A stretch of DNA of 64,000 nt. Origin: Arthrobacter methylotrophus. Lineage in GTDB: Bacteria > Actinomycetota > Actinomycetes > Actinomycetales > Micrococcaceae. The position numbers were made by a program, and so were the translations under genes. Positions 17,179-28,084 of the stretch are shown piece by piece. Position 1 is the first letter of the stretch, and every line of letters begins with the position of its first letter. The stretch spans positions 3,100,001 to 3,164,000 of the forward strand of contig NZ_BAABED010000001.1 in assembly GCF_039539965.1 (NCBI RefSeq). Reading direction: 5' to 3'. The notes beneath the pieces are model-generated. The model ran no database searches, was not told the origin of the DNA, and saw only the letters and a list, made by a program, of their open reading frames with translations.

Positions 17179-18483
17179 ATGGCGAATCGCCCGCACCCCG
17201 CTGCCACCAGGGTTTTCAGCCGCTCCACCTTCCCTGAGTACCAACGGATTCTTGCGATCCTGCGCACCGAAACCGTCGGCGGCGCGCTCTTGCTCGCCGC
17301 CACGGTGGCCGCCCTCGTCTGGGCCAATTCTCCCCTCGCGGAAGGCTACTTCGCGCTGCGCGATGTGAAGATCGGCTACGCTCCGTGGCACCTGGAACTG
17401 TCCTTGGGCCACTGGGCCTCCGACGGACTCCTTGCCTTGTTCTTCTTCATCGCCGGGCTGGAGCTGAAGCGCGAATTCGTGGCCGGCGAGTTGCGAAAAC
17501 CCGCAAAAGCGATCGTCCCGGTGGCGGCAGCAGTGGGCGGAGTGGCCCTTCCCGCGCTCATCTACGTCGTCTTCAACCTCGGATCAGGCGCGGAAACGCT
17601 CAGGGGTTGGGCCATCCCCACGGCGACGGACATAGCCTTCGCCCTGGCCGTCCTGGCTGTCATCAACACGCATCTGCCTGCTGCGTTGCGGACCTTCCTG
17701 CTGACACTGGCCGTGGTCGATGACCTTATTGCCATCGGCATCATCGCCTTCTTCTACTCAAGCGGCCTCGAACCCTTCTTGCTGCTGGCCGCCGCCGCGC
17801 CATTTGCCCTCTTTGCCTTCCTCGTGCAGAAGCGCATCCGCAGCTGGTACTTGTTGCTCCCCTTGGCCGCGGCCACCTGGGCCTTAGTCCATGCTTCGGG
17901 AATCCACGCCACCGTGGCCGGCGTCCTGCTCGGCTTCGCCGTACCCGTCGCGGCGTCAGGCAAGAAGGGCGAGCCCGCGGCGGGACTCGCCGAAAGCTTC
18001 GAACACCGGCTGCGTCCCTTGTCTGCCGGCTTTGCCGTACCCGTCTTCGCTTTCTTCTCCGCCGGGGTGGCCATCGGCGGCACGGAAGGGCTGGGCGCCG
18101 CCTTGGGCGATCCGGTAGCCGTGGGCATCGTGTTTGCACTGGTGGCAGGAAAAACGATGGGAGTCTTCGGCACCACGTTCCTCATCACCAAGACCACCCG
18201 CGCCCGCCTGGACGACGGCCTCGCGTGGATCGACGTCGCAGGGTTGGCCATGCTTGCCGGCGTCGGCTTCACGGTTTCCCTCCTGATCGCCGAGCTGGGC
18301 TTCGGCCCCGCTTCCCCGCATGATGACCACGCGAAACTGGCCATCCTCGCCGGTTCCCTTGCCGCCGCGCTCCTTGCCGCCGTCGTGCTCAAGTCCCGCA
18401 ACCGGCACTACCGCCGCGTCGCGACGGAGGAGCAAAGGGACGACGACGGCGATGGAGTACCTGACGTTTTTACGCGTGCCTGA
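17179..18483 (+). CDS. nhaA: Na+/H+ antiporter NhaA
   Basis: A 434-aa inner-membrane antiporter exporting Na+ in exchange for H+ for pH and salt homeostasis. Recognisable NhaA features are [21 protein letters not shown] near residue 90, [16 protein letters not shown] near 147 (with the transport Asp) and [19 protein letters not shown] near 177, which contains the paired aspartates of the ion site. Twelve or so hydrophobic segments follow the family layout. GAGGAA lies about 5 bp before ATG 17179. The C-terminus is a short hydrophilic tail. The gene stands alone, with its own promoter region upstream. Confidence 0.96.
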   Translation: MANRPHPAATRVFSRSTFPEYQRILAILRTETVGGALLLAATVAALVWANSPLAEGYFALRDVKIGYAPWHLELSLGHWASDGLLALFFFIAGLELKREFVAGELRKPAKAIVPVAAAVGGVALPALIYVVFNLGSGAETLRGWAIPTATDIAFALAVLAVINTHLPAALRTFLLTLAVVDDLIAIGIIAFFYSSGLEPFLLLAAAAPFALFAFLVQKRIRSWYLLLPLAAATWALVHASGIHATVAGVLLGFAVPVAASGKKGEPAAGLAESFEHRLRPLSAGFAVPVFAFFSAGVAIGGTEGLGAALGDPVAVGIVFALVAGKTMGVFGTTFLITKTTRARLDDGLAWIDVAGLAMLAGVGFTVSLLIAELGFGPASPHDDHAKLAILAGSLAAALLAAVVLKSRNRHYRRVATEEQRDDDGDGVPDVFTRA

Positions 18484-18594
18484 GGCACTAGTAACTCATA
18501 CGAGTAGCCGACAATTCACATGGAGTAATGGCCACGCGCAATTGGGGTGGTCGGCACGCTGTTTGGGCCGTATCGGCAGGAATACCTTGCTGAT

Positions 18595-18735
18595 ATGGAC
18601 GCGAATAGTATGGAACGGGTGTGGCACGGGAGCCACAGAAAAGCACCGACAAAGAATTGGTCGCTAATCTTTGTCTGGGCGATTCTCGGGCTCATGTCGA
18701 TTTCGGTGCTCATCGCAGCAATACCTATGCGATGA
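18595..18735 (+). CDS. Very small single-span membrane protein
   Basis: A 46-aa frame (starting MDANSMERVWHG) with a basic polar N-terminus and one hydrophobic span, WSLIFVWAILGLMSISVLIA. The start could be ATG 18595, ATG 18610 or an upstream GTG 18547; no strong ribosome binding site decides it. The region is AT-richer than its neighbours. A clear terminator lies 20 bp downstream, which supports real transcription. No family recognised. Confidence 0.5.
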   Translation: MDANSMERVWHGSHRKAPTKNWSLIFVWAILGLMSISVLIAAIPMR

Positions 18736-18754
18736 CTAAGCCAACGGTACAAAG

Positions 18755-18792
18755 AAGCTCGGACCGCTTTCCCGGGTCCGAGCTTTTCTTTG
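18755..18792 (+). terminator. Intrinsic terminator
   Basis: 11-bp perfect arms (18755-18765 and 18775-18785) around a 9-base loop, followed by a T-rich tract. It ends the small membrane protein gene on the + strand. Confidence 0.85.
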
Positions 18793-18833
18793 TCCCAGCC
18801 GTTTTTTAATGGCTCGGTTCCAGCTTCACGCCT

Positions 18834-18971
18834 TCAGCGCATCAGTCCAGCAACAGCGGCAAGAATTGTTACTGCAACAAGGGCAATCAGCATTCCCACA
18901 ATCGCAAATTCCGCCCGGCGCACCCGATGCTGACTCTGGCGCCATTCCCGCCTGCTCTCCAAGGTAATCAT
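18834..18971 (-). CDS. 45-aa single-span membrane protein
   Basis: Short frame read on the minus strand from ATG 18971 to TGA 18834. The protein starts MITLESRREWRQSQHRVRRA, a strongly basic N-terminus, followed by one hydrophobic helix (AIVGMLIALVAVTILAAVAGL) and ends MR. The charge pattern and uninterrupted helix are what a real small membrane protein would show. It is convergent with the similar-sized protein at 18595-18735, with a terminator between. No strong ribosome binding site is seen. No family is recognised. Confidence 0.55.
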   Translation of the reverse strand: MITLESRREWRQSQHRVRRAEFAIVGMLIALVAVTILAAVAGLMR

Positions 18972-19039
18972 GCTTAAGGCTAGATCCGGCGGCGGGGTTT
19001 AAATAGAGTAAACGCTACTCGTCTCAGGGGGCCGCCGAA

Positions 19040-20883
<1,844 letters not shown>

Positions 20884-21006
20884 TTAGGAATACGTGTTGT
20901 TACGACTACGTGGCAATCGCCAGCGGCTGACCGCCAGATGTGGCGGCGTCACCTAGTAATTGTCCCACCAATTAGCTTCGCGGCCGCCATCCGCGGTACT
21001 ACGGCA

Positions 21007-23667
21007 CTACTCCTCCGGCTTCGCCAACTCGTCCCACAGCTCGGAGAGCTTCTGCCTGCGCGACACTCCGAGCTTGCCGTAAACCCGCTGGAGGTGGGCG
21101 TTGACCGTGTTGACGGCGATGCCTAACCTCGCGGCCACTTCCGCGCTGCTCAGCCCGGAAGCGACCAACGCAGTCACTTCGCGTTCGCGCTGGGAGAGCT
21201 TGACAATCCCGGGAAGAACGGAGGAGCCGGTCTCCGGACTTTCCTGGTGGGCTTCGTCATGTTCAAACCCCTCTTCCTGCCCGAACGCCCATTCTTGCTG
21301 AGGCTCACCTGTGCGTGGCTGTCCTGTTCCCATTTCCTGCCCCGTTTCCTGTCCCGATGGCATGCCGGACTCGACGCTCCACACCACCTCCGATACCCCC
21401 GCTCCCGGGCGCCGGTAGCCACGGCTACCGGTACGGGCGGCCAGGCCGAGGTTCAACATTTCGAGCGCCCGATGCCCTTTCTTGGCGGCGGAACCCGCGA
21501 GTTGAAGAAGCTTCCGGTGTGAATGTTCTGCCCCGATCAGCACTGAACGTGCTGCGGATGAATAGCTTTCGGCCAGCTGCGAGGCCAGATAGTTCCCGCC
21601 GCTGCGGCGCGAATCGTAGGCCGCGAGGGCGCGACGCACCTGGCCGACATCGCCCAGCAACCACGCGGCTGCGGCAAGTCCCCCAAGGGCCGGTGGCAGA
21701 AGCCCCTCCGGGTCAGCTTCGTCCAGCCGGGCCCTGGCTTGGCGGAATTGCTCACAAGCCAGTTCCAGGCTGCCCTGCCTGGCAAGCACAAGCGCCCTGT
21801 AGAGGTGGGCCGCCCCGCCGAAATAGCTCGTCCGGTTGCTGTAGCTGGAACTGCCGGCGCAGAACATCTCGGAACCGCCCCATTGACCGCGCCAGATCAA
21901 ATTCGACCCGTGGATGGTCAACACAGTGGAATGGAAGTCCACGGGGCACCGGGGCAACCGCCCCAGGGCTTCCAGTGCCAGAGTGGAAAGGGCGACGGCG
22001 TCGGCGAACCGCCCGCTGACAGCCAGCCCTTGGGAGACGAGCGCCATCAGGAGCACGCCGGCCTGGGTGGGAGGTGGTGGATGGCGCTCCGAACGCAGTC
22101 CCGGGTCGATCAATTGGCTGTGGCAAAGCCTTTGGAAAAGCTCGCCGCCGGATGACGGCCAGCTACCGTTCTGGGCATCGAGATACAGCTGGAGAACGTC
22201 CAGCTCGTCCCGGACAACCGATAGGTCAAGAAACGCCGGATCGCCCGGCTGGATCCCGACGGCGGCAGTCTCCACCCGCCGTCGTGCGTCCTGAAGCGCA
22301 GCCTGCAGCACATTCGATCCGGGAGATGTTGGCAGAAGTGCGTGCAGCAGCATCCATACGGCGTGGGCGAAGTCCACCGTCAGGACGTCCTGGGTGTTTG
22401 CCACCAAACCTTTCAGGACTGTCACAGCCCCGGAAAAATCTCTCGTTTGATAAAGGGCCCGCGCCAGCTCCACGCCTGCAAGCAGTGCTAATTCCGGCGC
22501 CCGCACCGCTTCCGCAGACCGGCGGGCCCTTCGATTGTCGTGAATGTCGTTCGCGGCGATGGCCACGGCCAGAAGATCCGCGTCGGACACGGGCAAACCG
22601 CTTGCCTGTTCGAGGTCCACGCGGCGGAACAACGCCCACACGGAGTCATCGGCAACCGGTTCGGACGCCTGGTATATGTTCCTCCGAAGTTCAAGGATCC
22701 TGGCAGGTCCCAGCTGCTGCCGGGCCAGCCTGCCCTCGATTGCGTGGCTGAGCGATGCTACCTCCTGGTTGTTGAGCTGGACACGGATCGTTCCGTCGCC
22801 CCGAAGCGCATCGACGGAACGCTTCTGGACCAGCTGTTCAAGGACGGCCAGTGGTATCGGCTCCCCCACGGCCAGCAGGTCGACAACCTGCCGCTGCGGC
22901 ACGGAATATCCCTCAAGGCGGTGCCGCGTCAGCTCGAACGCCTGGGAACCGTCCAAGCGGATCGGTCCGGACAGCATCCAGGAATCAGCCTGCTCCACGA
23001 TCTCTCCACGCGCGGCGGCTTCATCCAGAAGCAACTTCGCGGTCTGCAGGTTTCCTCCCGTCAGGGCATGGATGTCACGGACCATACTGAGCGCCACGCG
23101 TCCGCTGAGACGGTCTTCAAGGAATTCACGAAGCTGCTCTTGCGTGAGATCGTCCAATGTCACGACCGACAGCTGCCGCGAAACCACGGACTCCATCAGC
23201 TCCATCCGCAAGGGCCGGTCTGAGCGGTGGGTGGCAATCATGCGGATGTCCGGTTCAATAAGCAGCTGGTTCAGAAGCCACAACGACATGTCGTCCAGGA
23301 AGTCGATGTTGTCCAGAACCAGCAACGCCGAGGTCCCCGGAGTCGCGGCGCCCCGCACTGCCTTGCGGCAAGCCGCCACGATGGAACCCGGCCACACCTT
23401 GGACCTGGCTGGGAGGTCCGGAACCAGTGCCATGGCGATTCCACAAGGAATGTCCGCGAAAGACTCGGAGACGTTGTGGGCGATCACGCTGAAGGACCCG
23501 CGCAGAACCGAAGCGGCGGCGTCCAAGAGGGTGGTCATGCCCGAGCCGCCCGGACCTGAAATGACTATCCCGGCTGGTTCCGGCCCTGACAAAGCAATAA
23601 CAATCTCTTGAAGCTCGGCTGCCCGAATGATCGGGGGCGAGGTGTGGGTCCCTTCAGTATCGTCCAT
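21007..23667 (-). CDS. LuxR-family ATPase-type regulator (LAL-A)
   Basis: An 886-aa large LuxR-family regulator: N-terminal ATPase, long alpha-helical middle, C-terminal LuxR helix-turn-helix. The P-loop is degenerate: at residues 38-45 it reads GPGGSGMT, with Met in place of the Walker A lysine. Walker B is LLVLDNIDFLDD near 125. The middle holds TPR-like helical repeats, then a Gln/Glu/Gly-rich linker of about 50 residues. The last 60 residues form the HTH (LSQREREVTALVASGLSSAEV). Its recognition helix NTVNAHLQ differs from the RTVEGHLY of the other four LAL proteins here. Its promoter carries the 17-bp dyad described at 23740-23784. The ligand and targets are unknown. Confidence 0.9.
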   Translation of the reverse strand: MDDTEGTHTSPPIIRAAELQEIVIALSGPEPAGIVISGPGGSGMTTLLDAAASVLRGSFSVIAHNVSESFADIPCGIAMALVPDLPARSKVWPGSIVAACRKAVRGAATPGTSALLVLDNIDFLDDMSLWLLNQLLIEPDIRMIATHRSDRPLRMELMESVVSRQLSVVTLDDLTQEQLREFLEDRLSGRVALSMVRDIHALTGGNLQTAKLLLDEAAARGEIVEQADSWMLSGPIRLDGSQAFELTRHRLEGYSVPQRQVVDLLAVGEPIPLAVLEQLVQKRSVDALRGDGTIRVQLNNQEVASLSHAIEGRLARQQLGPARILELRRNIYQASEPVADDSVWALFRRVDLEQASGLPVSDADLLAVAIAANDIHDNRRARRSAEAVRAPELALLAGVELARALYQTRDFSGAVTVLKGLVANTQDVLTVDFAHAVWMLLHALLPTSPGSNVLQAALQDARRRVETAAVGIQPGDPAFLDLSVVRDELDVLQLYLDAQNGSWPSSGGELFQRLCHSQLIDPGLRSERHPPPPTQAGVLLMALVSQGLAVSGRFADAVALSTLALEALGRLPRCPVDFHSTVLTIHGSNLIWRGQWGGSEMFCAGSSSYSNRTSYFGGAAHLYRALVLARQGSLELACEQFRQARARLDEADPEGLLPPALGGLAAAAWLLGDVGQVRRALAAYDSRRSGGNYLASQLAESYSSAARSVLIGAEHSHRKLLQLAGSAAKKGHRALEMLNLGLAARTGSRGYRRPGAGVSEVVWSVESGMPSGQETGQEMGTGQPRTGEPQQEWAFGQEEGFEHDEAHQESPETGSSVLPGIVKLSQREREVTALVASGLSSAEVAARLGIAVNTVNAHLQRVYGKLGVSRRQKLSELWDELAKPEE

Positions 23668-23739
23668 GGTCCTGTCTCATCTTTGGGCCGCCGGACACGT
23701 GTTCCTGACGGCCGCGGCATGGACCGGTGTCTTTTCCAA

Positions 23740-23784
23740 ACGTTACCTGCGGGTTTCTATCCTGGATTGAGTGGTAACTACTTG
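23740..23784 (-). promoter_or_regulatory. Candidate LAL-A promoter with 17-bp dyad (P4)
   Basis: Read on the minus strand, the dyad CAAGTAGTTACCACTCA (23784 to 23768) is followed after exactly 22 bp by a -10-like TAACGT (23745 to 23740). The layout matches P1, P2 and P3. A second CAAGTAG half-site lies 18 bp further upstream (23802 to 23796). No good -35 is visible, as expected for an activated promoter. Confidence 0.55.
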
Positions 23785-23879
23785 GTTTTCCGGGGCTACT
23801 TGCACCAGGCATCCGCGCTCCACGGAGCGCCTGGGAGAGGCCCGGCGGCGACGGCACGGCCCCGGATTTATAGCCGCTG

Positions 23880-24098
23880 TTACCGTCCTGTGATCTCACT
23901 GTGTATGCTGGTCCCGCAAGAGTAAGTTCCGGCTGGCTACTTCTGGGGAGTTGAAGCGCAGCCGATTTCCGTAACGACTCTGTCGTACACACGACCATTT
24001 GGCCGTGTACGACGCTGCGGCATTTTTGCCTGCAGATAGCGCTTTTCATTGCCTAGGTCTCGTATGTCTATGTCCCCAACAGATATGTCACCCAAAAT
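23880..24098 (+). promoter_or_regulatory. Promoter and structured leader of the secreted protein gene at 24099
   Basis: TTACCG (23880-23885) and TATGCT (23904-23909) are 18 bp apart and would start a leader of about 180 nt. It contains an outer pairing CGGCTG (23930-23935) with CAGCCG (23959-23964), and a second hairpin with perfect 9-bp arms GTCGTACAC (23982-23990) and GTGTACGAC (24005-24013). Long leaders before secreted cell-wall proteins are often riboswitches in Actinobacteria, but I do not recognise a known consensus here. Confidence 0.45.
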
Positions 24099-25175
24099 AT
24101 GAAACACCTGTTCACCGCACTCATAGCCGTGGCGCTTCTGGCCTTCGGCGGGCTAGCTACCATCTCCGCCGTCCAGTCGTCACACAAGTCCTCCTACCAG
24201 GCAGGCGACCGGACGTCAGCGCGCCCCAGTCCCTCGGCTTCCCCCTCCTCCACGCGCACTTCGACGCCGACGCCGACTTCGAGCAAGGTTCCGGTTGCGA
24301 CGCCCTCAAGCCCGCCCGCCGCGGCCACGCCGGCACCGGCACCGGCACCGGCACCCGCCACCGCAGCCCCCACTACGCCCGTCGCGGCACCCGCTCCCGC
24401 GCCGGCCACGGGAACCTACCCGCTGCACACCAACATCGTGAGCACCACTTTCTGGGTCGGCGAAATCTTCAATGCAAACCTCTCGGATGGTTCGCAAGTC
24501 TGCTCCACTTTCAACGGCCAGTGGGCCCTCCAGCACACCGGAGTCAACCTCGGAACCACCCCTGCCGGGGCGAGTGGCTGCCCGGGTAGCCCCTACGGTG
24601 GTTGCGATGGCGTGAGTTCCGGAACCGGCACGAGTTTCAAGTGCGCCACCGAACAGCGGGTCGCCAGCAACGGGTACTTCCCGTTGCACCAGCCCAAGCC
24701 GTTGCAAAACCCGTTCTACCTGGATCTGCCCTACGACGATGTCAATGACAGCGTCGCTTTTGCAGAGCGTTGCAAAGTGATCCCGTGGGCCGCCGCAGAC
24801 AACGCCAAGACAGGCGTCAACCATTGCGCGGACTCGAACTACAGCTACATGAAGAACGCTTGGGTCCAGATCACGGGCCCCAACGGCGGCGTCTGCTACG
24901 GACAGGTTGAAGACGCGGGTCCCTCCAGCGGTTCCCTCTACCACGACTCCGCCTACGTCTTCGGGGCGAACAACGCCCGTCCCGTCAGCAAGCAATTCTC
25001 CGGCGACCCGAGCCAAGGCGCCGGCATGGATGTCTCCCCGGCACTGAACGGCTGCCTCGGTTTCGCCGAGTTGAATGGCGACAACGACCACGTGTCGTGG
25101 CGTTTCGTTGACCGTGCCAGCGTGCCGGCCGGTCCGTGGCTCACTGTTGTCACCACTTCGGGAGTGACCAACTAG
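24099..25175 (+). CDS. Secreted protein with Pro/Ala-rich linker and double-psi-barrel-like domain
   Basis: A 358-aa exported protein. There is a signal peptide or anchor at residues 1-25 and a Ser/Thr/Pro/Ala-rich linker at about 40-105 with repeated Ala-Pro. A cysteine-containing domain covers about 107-356, starting TYPLHTNIVSTTFWVGEIF. The C-terminal segment GMDVSPALNGCLGFAEL followed by WRFVDRASVPAGPW resembles the second half of double-psi beta-barrel (expansin/RlpA-like) domains; this is an inference from pattern only. The same domain, clearly related, is in the lipoprotein at 29965-30756. Both flank the glycosyltransferase/deacetylase/GH18 group, suggesting a role at the cell wall or in the exopolysaccharide matrix. 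Confidence 0.75.
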   Translation: MKHLFTALIAVALLAFGGLATISAVQSSHKSSYQAGDRTSARPSPSASPSSTRTSTPTPTSSKVPVATPSSPPAAATPAPAPAPAPATAAPTTPVAAPAPAPATGTYPLHTNIVSTTFWVGEIFNANLSDGSQVCSTFNGQWALQHTGVNLGTTPAGASGCPGSPYGGCDGVSSGTGTSFKCATEQRVASNGYFPLHQPKPLQNPFYLDLPYDDVNDSVAFAERCKVIPWAAADNAKTGVNHCADSNYSYMKNAWVQITGPNGGVCYGQVEDAGPSSGSLYHDSAYVFGANNARPVSKQFSGDPSQGAGMDVSPALNGCLGFAELNGDNDHVSWRFVDRASVPAGPWLTVVTTSGVTN

Positions 25176-25219
25176 AACCACGCGCGTTCCTTTGACCTAA
25201 GGGTCATTTCCCGGGAGCT

Positions 25220-25302
25220 ACACGGACGCCCATGTCCCGGCCATCACAGGCTGCGGGCATGGGCGTCCGTGTGTCCGGGGCCGGTTGTCCGGACACACGG
25301 AC
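25220..25302. terminator. Overlapping long hairpins between convergent genes
   Basis: One hairpin has 15-bp perfect arms (25220-25234 and 25258-25272). A second has 14-bp perfect arms (25265-25278 and 25289-25302). They share the segment GTCCGTGT at 25265-25272, so only one can form at a time. There is no long T-tract on either side. The position between two converging stop codons suggests a bidirectional transcription end. Confidence 0.6.
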
Positions 25303-25304
25303 CC

Positions 25305-26678
25305 CTAGCCGGTCCTCACGACGGACCGTTCGGGTACGTTGATCCCCTGAGGGGTGCGTTGAACCCTCCGAACCGGGCTGACCCAAACCCCCGACGAGCG
25401 CGACGAATATGCCTTAGGCAGTACTTGGAGGCAGATGACGGCATCCAGGATCCGCATGAACGGAAACAAGGGAGCCAGCAACAAGAAGCGCGGGCTGCGC
25501 ATGGAAACAGCGGCAAGCACTGTCAAGACAAGGTCCGGCAGGAAGACTCCGATCAGGACGTCCTGCGGCCGCAGGACGCCGGAGAGGAAGACAAAGACGT
25601 CCGATCGATTCCCAAAGATCCAGACCTCGACGGCGGCGACGGACGACAGGAGGAACGCGGGCACCAACAGCACAAAGAAGATGCAGCTTGCAACGAGCTC
25701 AACGATGTAAAGGCCCAGGACAAACCAGAACTTGCTGAATTGCAGGCCGTGCCGTCTGACGGTCTGCCAGAAGCCAAGGATCCAACGGCGCACCTGCTTG
25801 ATGTAGTCCTTCAGATTGTCCGGATCCTGCGTATAGGCGACAGCTGCCCCTGGATGGAACGCAATTCGCCCCAGCTTCTTCGCGTGGATTTCGAATGTCA
25901 TGTTGAAGTCTTCGATCACCAAGCCGGGCGCCAAGACCTCGATCTTTGCGAGCGCGCTGGTTCTGTACATACTGGCGAATCCGGGAACGATGGAGACAAC
26001 ATTCGCCCCGCGGGATGCCTGGCCGTATTTGAGCAGCAATTGAACCACGATGTACAAACGCTCCCGGTAAGCCACCAGGAAGCGGCCCATGGCCGTTGGG
26101 GGTGGGGGGCTCATGATCGACTTGGCACGTCCCGCGACGGCGACCACCGTGGGATCGGAAAACAGCGGCAAGCCGGTTTCGAGGTAGTCCGGAGTCGGGC
26201 GGGTGTCGGCGTCCAAGAGCATGACCACCTTGAACCGCTTGCACAGATCAAAATGGGCGATGCCTGCCGCGAGCGCACCGGCCTTGCCGCGATTCGGTTC
26301 GAGCTCAAGGACCTTTACCCCGGCTGCCCGCGCAATAGCGGCGGTGTCGTCGGTGGACATGTCCGATATGACGTGGATGTTGCGTCGGGGAACCAAAGCT
26401 GACGCGGCAAGGATTGTTTCCTTGATGACGAGGGCCTCATTGTGGGCGGCCACGAGGACTGCGACGTTCGAAGGATAGATCCGCACTCCTTTTGAGCGGT
26501 GGCGTGCCCGTCGTGGGATCGGTGCCTTGCCGCCAAACTGCAGATGGATCCAGCCGCTGGCCCGCCTGGACAATTCCCGGACGCGCCACCACCGCTCCCC
26601 CACCAAGCGCACGAGCCCGGCCAGAGACCAGAAAATCGTGCTGATCCCCAGAACCAAAACGATGGAAAGAAGTATCAC
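25305..26678 (-). CDS. Membrane glycosyltransferase family 2 (polysaccharide synthase type)
   Basis: A 457-aa membrane glycosyltransferase with one N-terminal span, a cytosolic GT2 domain and about four C-terminal spans. Catalytic motifs are HNEALVIKETI near 79, SDMSTDD near 105, DAD at 156-158, ED at 256-257 and QVRRW at 295-299. Together they define processive GT2 synthases such as PgaC/IcaA, cellulose and hyaluronan synthases. The start is GTG 26678, overlapping the deacetylase stop by 4 bp, so the two are made together. Pairing with a deacetylase-like gene recalls the pga/ica systems. The actual polymer is unknown, and the nucleotide-sugar dehydrogenase nearby would also allow a uronic-acid-containing product. 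Confidence 0.9.
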   Translation of the reverse strand: MILLSIVLVLGISTIFWSLAGLVRLVGERWWRVRELSRRASGWIHLQFGGKAPIPRRARHRSKGVRIYPSNVAVLVAAHNEALVIKETILAASALVPRRNIHVISDMSTDDTAAIARAAGVKVLELEPNRGKAGALAAGIAHFDLCKRFKVVMLLDADTRPTPDYLETGLPLFSDPTVVAVAGRAKSIMSPPPPTAMGRFLVAYRERLYIVVQLLLKYGQASRGANVVSIVPGFASMYRTSALAKIEVLAPGLVIEDFNMTFEIHAKKLGRIAFHPGAAVAYTQDPDNLKDYIKQVRRWILGFWQTVRRHGLQFSKFWFVLGLYIVELVASCIFFVLLVPAFLLSSVAAVEVWIFGNRSDVFVFLSGVLRPQDVLIGVFLPDLVLTVLAAVSMRSPRFLLLAPLFPFMRILDAVICLQVLPKAYSSRSSGVWVSPVRRVQRTPQGINVPERSVVRTG

Positions 26679-28084
26679 GGCGACGGAGCTCCAATTGTGT
26701 CGTACATCTCGTAGTCATCGGTAGCAAGCTGGCCATCGCTGAAGAGGTTCAAGCCAAAGCTGACTGCCTCAGCGCCGGTAGGAACCGGCGGGGTCTGCCA
26801 GATCGCTTGTTCGTAGCTGGTGTTTGCTGCAAACCAAGGACTGGCCGTCCAGTAGGTCCACGTACCGAGCTTGTTCCGGTAATACACTTCAAATTGGGTC
26901 TTCGCGGTGGACTGATACCACGCACGAAGTGAATAGCTATGGCCGGCACTCACGCTCGGGGCACATGCTCCAAGATCGAGGACGGGAAGCAATTTCGCGT
27001 CACCGGACGCATATTCCGTCATGTCCAGGCGTCGGGCAACCTCACCGCTGTGCCCCGGCGTCAAGGTGCTGAGCACGGCGGCATTCTTGCCGTAAGACGA
27101 AACCTGCCAGCATTGGGGCAAGCCATACTTACCGATGGTTTCCAGTCCCGGATTCCGAATGGCGTTTTTGCCCGGTGCCGCCGGTGCAGGCACCGGGCCG
27201 TTCACCACAGGTTGCGCCACGCCACCGATCACATCATGTACCGTGCGCACGGCCATTGTCCCTGTTCCGGTCGTCGCTGCCAGCCAGGTGGCGAACTGTT
27301 CGAACAAGGCCGGGCTGACGGAGCGGGGACTGCCGCTGTTGTCAATGTCGTAGAAGGTCAGCTGCAACCAGCCTCCGGCCTTTTCCGCTTGCTCTACCGT
27401 CGCCTCAAGGTTTGCCAAGGTCCAAGCGCTGCCGACCTCTGATGCTGCCCGTGTTCGGAAAAGGTCGGCGGGCCGGACGCTTTCTGCGGCAGCGCAGCCC
27501 GCACAGTCAAGGGGTGTGTGGATTTCGCCGAGACCCCGGGCGCTGTTGTAGCCGCATCCAGCGACGATTCCTTCCGCGGGAGCCGATGAGGCCGCGAACG
27601 GGTAGGCGAAGGACGTGACCTTAAAGCCCCAATCCGTCAGGTTCACCCGATCGTCGCAGATCTGCCGTGACGCTTCGTCAGGCTCTACCGAGGTCACATC
27701 GGCAAGCGTGACGGTATGACCACCGATCTCATTCTGGTCCGCCGCCAGGCTGTGTAGGTTGTCCATGGTCATATAGCCAGGAGCACCAACAAAGCCCGAG
27801 TCGATGAAAAAGGTGCCGCGGAGGCCGTGGTCCTTCAAGATCCGGGCTGCTTCCATCTGGCTTGCCCTGCCGGCATCGAACGTCAGGCTGACAGACGACA
27901 GCGGCGCGGAAGGCGTGGGGCTACCGTTCCCGGCCCCATCTACGGGAGCACGGCTTCCATTGAGAAGCGGGGCAGTACCCGTTAACAGGAGCAGCACCGA
28001 CACCCATGAGACCGCCCAGAGGCCCACCCGTTTCCGGGAAGTGCGGACCGGGCCGGATAGGCGGTCCTTCCCTTCGGAACTCAT
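26675..28084 (-). CDS. NodB-type polysaccharide deacetylase-like protein with altered metal site
   Basis: A 469-aa membrane-anchored extracellular protein. There is an N-terminal span at about residues 20-40, a NodB homology domain at about 66-265, and a C-terminal beta-rich region at about 290-469 resembling a carbohydrate-binding module (SYSLRAWYQSTAKTQFEVYY). Motif 1 reads LTFDAG (D70, A71) where the family has TFDDG. Motif 2 reads GGHTVTL (H123, L127) where HxxxH is usual. Two of the three metal ligands are therefore missing, so catalysis is doubtful. Motif 3 is SFAYPFA. ATG 28084 follows GAGGG by 6 bp. It is the first gene of an operon with the glycosyltransferase and has a 300-nt leader. 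Confidence 0.87.
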   Translation of the reverse strand: MSSEGKDRLSGPVRTSRKRVGLWAVSWVSVLLLLTGTAPLLNGSRAPVDGAGNGSPTPSAPLSSVSLTFDAGRASQMEAARILKDHGLRGTFFIDSGFVGAPGYMTMDNLHSLAADQNEIGGHTVTLADVTSVEPDEASRQICDDRVNLTDWGFKVTSFAYPFAASSAPAEGIVAGCGYNSARGLGEIHTPLDCAGCAAAESVRPADLFRTRAASEVGSAWTLANLEATVEQAEKAGGWLQLTFYDIDNSGSPRSVSPALFEQFATWLAATTGTGTMAVRTVHDVIGGVAQPVVNGPVPAPAAPGKNAIRNPGLETIGKYGLPQCWQVSSYGKNAAVLSTLTPGHSGEVARRLDMTEYASGDAKLLPVLDLGACAPSVSAGHSYSLRAWYQSTAKTQFEVYYRNKLGTWTYWTASPWFAANTSYEQAIWQTPPVPTGAEAVSFGLNLFSDGQLATDDYEMYDTIGAPSP

